From positions 1-17,089 of the forward strand of contig JAZSPM010000119.1 of the NCBI GenBank assembly GCA_045537455.1: DNA of 17,089 nt. The letters run 5' to 3'. Every line of letters begins with the position of its first letter. Position 1 is the first letter of the stretch. Origin of the DNA: Ornithomonoglobus_A sp045537455 (GTDB lineage Bacteria; Bacillota; Clostridia; UBA1381). The notes under the pieces are model-generated. The model ran no database searches and was not told where the DNA came from. It was given only the letters and a program-made list of their open reading frames with translations. Below, in pieces: positions 12,766-17,089 of this stretch. A program made the translations under genes and the position numbers.

Positions 12766-15051
12766 ATGAAAAAACTATTGGCATTATTATGTGCAACATG
12801 TCTGCTTTGCGGCTGTGCCGAAACAACCGTACAAAGCGATATTGAAGCTGCAGGCGAAGTAACAACAACATCTTCACTGACAGAAGAAACTACTGCAATT
12901 ATTACGGAAACAATATCAGCGCCCACGGAGAAAACCACATCGGAAATTTCTGAAACATCAGAAACCTCTGTGCTTATGCCGCCTGAAATCAGACCAGGTA
13001 TGGCAATGGGCGGACCGGGAGCAGCAGACGCTTCCGATGAAGATTCAGGTGAAAACAGCGGATACCTTGACAGACTGCTGGTATTATCAGAGGATGAAGT
13101 TACATATCTGAAAACAAGCTATTATGCAGCAGACGGAACCTATGAAGCAGAGCTTGATATAACCGATAAGGCAGTAGCGTCGGAGATTTTTGCAGAGCTT
13201 AAAAGCCTTGAATTTTTGCCGAGAGATGAAGAACAGTCAGTGTATTTTGATGCAATAAGAGATGAAGCTTTGTATTTCGGATTTGAAAACGGCGATGAGC
13301 TTACCGTTATGTATATGGTAAGCGAAGATGAAATAAAGCATATAGGTATAAATATTCACGGAGAAGATGAAAGAGGTAAGAAAAGCTATCTGCTTGATTA
13401 CGATAAATATATGTGCGATTACACAGCACTCGTGAATAAATGCGATGAACTGCTTGCACCGATAGCAAAAGAACAGTATACAGAAAAATATAATGTTGAT
13501 TTGGATTCGGAAGAATCTGAAACGGGAGAGGCTTTGGTTGTAGGCGAAAACTATGACGGCAGTTCCGGTTTAAAATCCTATCCCGCCAACGTTCCGTCAG
13601 TTATTGAGTCGGTATTCTATCCCAACACCGATAAAACCTGCTACACTACATTTGAGTATGGTCTCGAAACCAACAAAAACGGAAAGTGGGTAACAGTTGA
13701 ACCCATAGGCGAACTTGAGCAGTCCAATGGTTCAAGATTCTCTGATTTTGACAAAAAACACTGCTTTGTTGACCTTGCCTGCTATCCTCTTTTACCTGCC
13801 GGAAAATACCGTATAACAAAGCCTTATAAGGTTGAGGGAGATGAAACGGTTTATACGGCATACTACCGTTTTGACCTTAAGGATATGCCTGAGGAAGAAG
13901 CTAACATAACAGGAACTATAACCTGCGAAAAATCGGTTTATCCTGTGGACTGCGGATATATCAAAGCTCTGTATAACTACAGTGATAGTTTCTATTCAAC
14001 AAGTGAGGTTTATGATATTGAGCGAAAGGAAAACGACAAGTGGGTTTCTGTCAGAAGAGGTAAGGTAAGAACCAACTCCATCGGCAGCGGCCGTGTGCTG
14101 TCCTTCCTTGATGGAATTGAGGTTGACTCATCGCTTTTCGATTTATCCAGAGAGGGCGAATACCGCATACGTGTTTCGGTTGGCGAAATGGATGGTCTTG
14201 ACTTTGTTGACCGTCACAGCACCCTTTATGCGTATTTCAGCCTTGAAATTCTGAAGCTTGAAGGCATTTCTGCAGAATGCACCGATAACGAGCTCAACGA
14301 TATGGATGAAACACTGAGCTTTAAAGCGACAAATAAAGCTCTTGCTGATGTAACAGTTGTAAATGCTGTAGTAAAGGACAAAAACGGTGATGTTATCCTT
14401 GAGGATAAGCTAAGCACCCATGTTTACAGCGGAGATGACAGAGAAATAAATATACCTTTGAAGAAGCCTCTTTCTGTGGGCGATTATACGGTTCAGTTCT
14501 CCGTTGAAGCACAGGGCTATGCCGACACAAGCGTTTCAGTTTCCATAAAGGTAGAAAAAGCAAGCGAAGAAGAAAGGAACAGCGGTGTTTTCATCACTTT
14601 TGATAAGAGCAGTTATCCGTTGAAAGCGGAGAAAATAGAGATTACTGTTGAAAATAAGCTTTACAGCAAAAATGATATTATGGTTTTTGTTGCAGGCTGT
14701 TATAACGAAAATGCGGCCGCCTGCCTTGGCATGCCACTGGATCATGACGAAGAGAAGCTTATTATAAAGTACGGCGAAAAGAAAACCTTTACGCTGGTTA
14801 ATTACGGCTCGTCTTATGAAGCTTTTAAAAAATATTATAGCAGTATGTTCGGCGATACAAGGGAAGACGAACTGAAAGAGTATCTTGATGGCTATCTTAA
14901 GGAGATGTGGGCGGAAATTGAAAATATCCCCGAATCATCTTTAGGCGTTCCGGGTGAATATACCGTTATGCTTATGTATTCTGAATATGAAAACGGCAAT
15001 ATGAATCCTGGTCAGTCCGATATCATTGAGGCGAAATTCAAGGTGAAGTAA
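12766..15051 (+). CDS. Large surface lipoprotein with Ig-like repeats
   Basis: A 761-residue lipoprotein: signal peptide KKLLALLCATCLLCG with lipobox LCGC, lipid-modified Cys17, then a Thr/Ser/Glu-rich linker (about 30-70) as common on ruminococcal surface proteins. Residues about 95-245 form a first domain. From about 265 onward there are beta-sandwich-like repeats: FYPNTDKTCYTTFEYGLETN...GKWVTVEP, then SVYPVDCGYIKALYNYSD...NDKWVSV, a third at about 500-598 (ending YTVQFSVEAQGYADTSVSVS), and a last one from 607 (FITFDKSSYPLKAEKIEITVEN). The first two resemble the bacterial Ig-like Big_14 type. SD GAGGG (12756-12760) is 5 bases from ATG. It sits in the operon of the plus-strand ECF sigma factor, so it may be an outer sensor or a target of that circuit. 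No enzymatic motif is seen. Confidence 0.75.
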   Translation: MKKLLALLCATCLLCGCAETTVQSDIEAAGEVTTTSSLTEETTAIITETISAPTEKTTSEISETSETSVLMPPEIRPGMAMGGPGAADASDEDSGENSGYLDRLLVLSEDEVTYLKTSYYAADGTYEAELDITDKAVASEIFAELKSLEFLPRDEEQSVYFDAIRDEALYFGFENGDELTVMYMVSEDEIKHIGINIHGEDERGKKSYLLDYDKYMCDYTALVNKCDELLAPIAKEQYTEKYNVDLDSEESETGEALVVGENYDGSSGLKSYPANVPSVIESVFYPNTDKTCYTTFEYGLETNKNGKWVTVEPIGELEQSNGSRFSDFDKKHCFVDLACYPLLPAGKYRITKPYKVEGDETVYTAYYRFDLKDMPEEEANITGTITCEKSVYPVDCGYIKALYNYSDSFYSTSEVYDIERKENDKWVSVRRGKVRTNSIGSGRVLSFLDGIEVDSSLFDLSREGEYRIRVSVGEMDGLDFVDRHSTLYAYFSLEILKLEGISAECTDNELNDMDETLSFKATNKALADVTVVNAVVKDKNGDVILEDKLSTHVYSGDDREINIPLKKPLSVGDYTVQFSVEAQGYADTSVSVSIKVEKASEEERNSGVFITFDKSSYPLKAEKIEITVENKLYSKNDIMVFVAGCYNENAAACLGMPLDHDEEKLIIKYGEKKTFTLVNYGSSYEAFKKYYSSMFGDTREDELKEYLDGYLKEMWAEIENIPESSLGVPGEYTVMLMYSEYENGNMNPGQSDIIEAKFKVK

Positions 15052-15080
15052 TTACTGTAAAGAAAAATGACAGATTAGCA

Positions 15081-15117
15081 TAAGACCTGGCACAATAATC
15101 GTGTCAGGTCTTAAATT
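15081..15117 (+). terminator. Terminator of the lipoprotein operon
   Basis: TAAGACCTGGCAC (15081-15093) pairs with GTGTCAGGTCTTA (15101-15113), including one G-U pair, around a 7-base loop, followed by AATTTTG. It lies 30 bases after the lipoprotein stop. Confidence 0.8.
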
Positions 15118-15128
15118 TTGTTACCAAA

Positions 15129-15156
15129 TTGTAAGAATTTTGTAACCATTTTGTAA
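15129..15156 (+). promoter_or_regulatory. Three TTGTAA boxes at 11-bp spacing, probable activator site
   Basis: TTGTAA occurs at 15129-15134, 15140-15145 and 15151-15156, each start exactly 11 bp from the next, and the last box ends directly before the -35 element. Direct repeats one helical turn apart next to the -35 box are the classic arrangement for OmpR/PhoB-type response regulators. The repeats are seen directly; the regulator class is inferred. Confidence 0.6.
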
Positions 15157-15185
15157 TTGCTTTTGAATAACAGCCGTGATATAAT
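15157..15185 (+). promoter_or_regulatory. Promoter of the 99-residue membrane protein gene
   Basis: TTGCTT (15157-15162), a 17-bp spacer and a perfect TATAAT (15180-15185) lie 31 bp before the ATG at 15217, immediately downstream of the TTGTAA boxes. Confidence 0.75.
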
Positions 15186-15216
15186 TAGAATACAGAAACA
15201 AAAAGAGGTTTGAATT

Positions 15217-15516
15217 ATGAGACAAAAAGATGAGCTTATAGACGAAACAAAAAAGAAGAATGGTGTAATGAAATTACTGCGTTTTATTGGTATAGCTGCT
15301 ATGATTTTAGGTATAGGCTTAAAGCTTTATGATTTTTATGCAAATAGAGAAATGCGTCATTTTTTTGAGGATAGATGTTGTATTACAGAGCTTACAAAGG
15401 AAGAACAGAGCATGGTTCTATCTGTTTTTGATGTTGTTATTCCGGAAAATGAAACTACCGCTTGTATAAGCGCCTTTGGTAAAAGACCTGCAAATAAAAG
15501 TCAATATGTAAAATGA
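15217..15516 (+). CDS. Small membrane protein, uncharacterised
   Basis: A 99-residue protein with a charged, Lys-rich cytoplasmic N-terminus (1-20), one hydrophobic helix (about 21-42, LLRFIGIAAMILGIGLKLYDF) and a short outer tail with a CC pair and the pattern FEDRCCITELTKEEQ. No family is recognised. SD AGAGG (15204-15208) is 8 bases from the ATG. It has its own promoter with an activator-type repeat upstream, so it is regulated separately from the lipoprotein operon. The IS110-type element lies just downstream in the opposite orientation; the C-terminal end (KRPANKSQYVK) could be a natural end or one altered by that insertion. Confidence 0.6.
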   Translation: MRQKDELIDETKKKNGVMKLLRFIGIAAMILGIGLKLYDFYANREMRHFFEDRCCITELTKEEQSMVLSVFDVVIPENETTACISAFGKRPANKSQYVK

Positions 15517-15614
15517 AAATTTTTTAAATAATTTTCAAGCTAAAAACTAACAAGACAAAAAGACCGCAATAAAAAGGAATTTTAAAGCAGTCTGAAAAAA
15601 TATGCAGATAATGA

Positions 15615-16811
15615 TTAAGTTACGGCTTCCAGAACCCGAGCATAGTAAATACGAAGGAACTTATGAGCTGCGGCAATCATATAAACTCTGTAAGGCTTGC
15701 CCTCCGAGCGTTTCTTGTCAAGGAACTGATAAACAGGCTCATCAACTGGCTTGTTTTGAATAATGATTGTCATAATCTGAAAAAGTGTCTTGCGAAGTGC
15801 AGGGGAACCACGTTTGGAAATACTCCTCGACTTCTGGTCAACTTGCCCCGATTGGTTGGGCGGTGGATCAATGCCTGCCAGTGCCACAAGGGATTTAGAG
15901 CTGTCAAGACGTCTGACATCACCGATTTCTGCAATTAACTGTGACCCAAGCACTTTCCCTACGCCGTAAAGTTCCATAACAACTTCGTATTCGGGAAGTA
16001 TTGATGAAAGCCTGTCCATCTCATCGCGAAATGCACACAGCGTTTCAAGAGTGGAATTAAGCAGTAAAGCAGCTTCTGTAACAATTCTGACAACGGAATC
16101 AGTCATGGGTAATACGCTTACCCGTGTTTTGGAATAGGCGTGGATTTCATTAGCTTTGCTTTCGCTGTAATTGTAATTATTCTTTCTGCACCAGCTTTGA
16201 TATTTGCTTTTAAATGCGGTTAAGGACAGCTTTGAAACAGAATTGATATGCGGAAACTTTAATACGAAATCAATCCATTTTTCGTGTCCGTCAGAATCTC
16301 TGCGAGGTGATGTAAATAATGTGTTGGCATTAGGAAAGCAAGAATCAAGCAGAGCAATCAGATTATTCTTCTGCATAACAAGAATTTTATTGTATTGAAT
16401 ATACTGTCTGTTAATGATTTTAAGCGTTTTGCGGATATCATTTGCAGGTATGTATTCACGAAGGTCAAGCCATTTGTCAATAGCAAATGAAGCTATTTTA
16501 AGAGAATCCTTTTTGTCAGTTTTGACCTTTCTGACACGGTTTGTGCCGTAATCATCAATCAGCAAAGGATTGACTACGGATACAAATATACCCTCGTTGT
16601 GAAGTGCGTTTGCGATTGGTTCATAATATGCACCTGTGTACTCCATAACAACCTTTGTTTCACCTGACAGTGATTTGATGAAGTCAGAAAGCTTTTTGAG
16701 GTCGCTGTCTGTGTGAAACACATCAAATGGTTCAGCCAAGACAACTCCGAATGGTTGTATAACAGCCACAGTGCTTTTACCTTTGGAAACGTCGATACCT
16801 ACTGCATTCAT
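15615..16811 (-). CDS. IS110-family transposase (DEDD recombinase)
   Basis: A 398-residue transposase of full family length. The N-terminal RuvC-like DEDD domain has Asp7 in GIDVSK, Glu57 in VVMEYTG, and Asp99 and Asp102 in KVKTDKKDSLKIA. The C-terminal Transposase_20 domain (about 275-390) shows LYGVGKVLGSQLIAEIGDVR and LVALAGIDPPPNQSGQ, with Ser321 in the position of the family's catalytic serine, then SISKRGSPALRKTLF. All key residues are present and the frame is unbroken, so the enzyme looks active. The start at 16811 is chosen for SD AAGGAGAG, about 9 bases upstream; the frame extends 15 codons further without an SD. In this family the enzyme works with a bridge RNA encoded by the element. 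Confidence 0.92.
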   Translation of the reverse strand: MNAVGIDVSKGKSTVAVIQPFGVVLAEPFDVFHTDSDLKKLSDFIKSLSGETKVVMEYTGAYYEPIANALHNEGIFVSVVNPLLIDDYGTNRVRKVKTDKKDSLKIASFAIDKWLDLREYIPANDIRKTLKIINRQYIQYNKILVMQKNNLIALLDSCFPNANTLFTSPRRDSDGHEKWIDFVLKFPHINSVSKLSLTAFKSKYQSWCRKNNYNYSESKANEIHAYSKTRVSVLPMTDSVVRIVTEAALLLNSTLETLCAFRDEMDRLSSILPEYEVVMELYGVGKVLGSQLIAEIGDVRRLDSSKSLVALAGIDPPPNQSGQVDQKSRSISKRGSPALRKTLFQIMTIIIQNKPVDEPVYQFLDKKRSEGKPYRVYMIAAAHKFLRIYYARVLEAVT

Positions 16812-16819
16812 AAATATCT

Positions 16820-17010
16820 CTCCTTGATAAAATAGATTTAGTGACGGCAAATCCACACTTTACTCATTACCTATTCTGTCTACTGGGTGATGCGAGCGCA
16901 CAGAGGTTGGCTCTACCTGCAAAAACGAATGCTATAATGAAAGCATGGATAACTGTCTTTCACACGGGAGTGATGTCCCAAGGAGGTGAACGTTAGTCCA
17001 GTCACTGCTT
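16820..17010 (-). ncRNA. Candidate bridge RNA of the IS110 element
   Basis: In the IS110 group the RNA that guides target and donor choice is encoded in the non-coding left end, on the transposase strand, between promoter and transposase start. This interval has that position and a rich predicted fold on the minus strand: a long interrupted stem (TGGA/TCCA, TAAC/GTTA, TTCAC/GTGAA) capped by GGGA-catcac-TCCC, then shorter hairpins such as AGAG-ccaac-CTCT. The boundaries are approximate, and the guide loops cannot be assigned without the element ends. Confidence 0.45.
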
Positions 17011-17020
17011 TCATTATAGC
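16931..17020. repeat. 15-bp perfect inverted repeat enclosing a structured loop
   Basis: GCTATAATGAAAGCA (16931-16945) is the exact complement of TGCTTTCATTATAGC (17006-17020). The 60-bp interior folds further by itself. Each arm contains TATAAT reading inward, one per strand. It lies in the non-coding end of the IS110 element. Confidence 0.8.
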
Positions 17021-17042
17021 TTATGTAACAAGTACGTGTAAA
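17013..17042 (-). promoter_or_regulatory. Possible promoter for the IS110 non-coding RNA and transposase
   Basis: On the minus strand TTTACA (complement 17037-17042) and TATAAT (complement 17013-17018) are 18 bp apart, and the -10 box is part of the 15-bp inverted repeat. Transcription would enter the candidate bridge RNA. Confidence 0.5.
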
Positions 17043-17089
17043 CCATGGCTGGCTTGTCATGGATTTAACGTCTAAATTTATTATAGTAG

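Larger units (their letters stand above)
15615..17042 (-). mobile_element. IS110-family insertion sequence (ends not defined)
   Basis: The transposase gene plus about 230 bp of structured non-coding DNA upstream of it form an IS110-family element. This family lacks terminal inverted repeats and usually makes no target duplication, so the exact ends cannot be fixed by eye. The given span runs from the transposase stop to the -35 box of the upstream promoter; the real element probably extends some tens of bases on each side. Confidence 0.7.

Noticed and set aside
15663..15938. 91-codon plus-strand frame inside the IS110 transposase
   Set aside because: Antisense shadow of an intact transposase frame; no SD or family features.
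1..17089. CRISPR array
   Set aside because: No regularly spaced repeats of 24-40 bp with unique spacers were seen. The only regular repeats are the short hexamer cluster and the TTGTAA triplet.

Overview
The window looks like a piece of a low-to-moderate GC Firmicutes chromosome, most likely a gut Ruminococcus or close Oscillospiraceae relative. The basis is the Thr-rich linkers behind membrane anchors, strong SD sequences, TTGACA/TATAAT-type promoters and the style of the mobilization genes. The species call is inference; no marker gene is present.

Positions 1 to about 6,960 are the end of an integrative mobilizable element. It starts with a consensus promoter overlapping a palindrome and a small winged-helix replication-type protein (96-398). 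A non-coding region follows, carrying a dense cluster of TGTTCG/CGAACA hexamers and an oriT-like pair of hairpins. Next comes a mobilization block: MobC (992-1303, apparently with a damaged ATC start), a MobA/VirD2-type relaxase (1303-2577), and a coiled-coil plus membrane-anchor protein nested in another frame inside the relaxase gene (2051-2461). A 46-residue ORF and a large serine recombinase (2939-4516) follow. Between the recombinase and the right junction lies a conspicuously AT-rich cargo of three tightly spaced genes under a perfect-box promoter: a TIGR04255-like protein, a 55-residue basic protein and a ComEC-like metallo-beta-lactamase-fold hydrolase. This is the best candidate for an undescribed (possibly defence) system. 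Behind it sit a decayed copy of a serine-recombinase 3' end and a 5'-truncated tRNA-Asn(GUU), which together mark the chromosome junction.

Positions 7,149 to 15,516 look like host signalling genes built around two ECF sigma factors. A minus-strand operon (10893 to 7187) encodes a sigma factor and, overlapping by ATGA, a 1054-residue single-pass membrane protein that is probably its anti-sigma/sensor. On the plus strand are a DUF4367-like membrane protein, a second ECF sigma factor with its own strong promoter, a small exported protein, a 761-residue Ig-like lipoprotein and, after a terminator, a 99-residue membrane protein. The last gene's promoter is preceded by three TTGTAA boxes at 11-bp spacing.

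Positions 15,615 to the window end carry an IS110-family element on the minus strand. The long structured non-coding stretch upstream of its transposase is where a bridge RNA would be expected.
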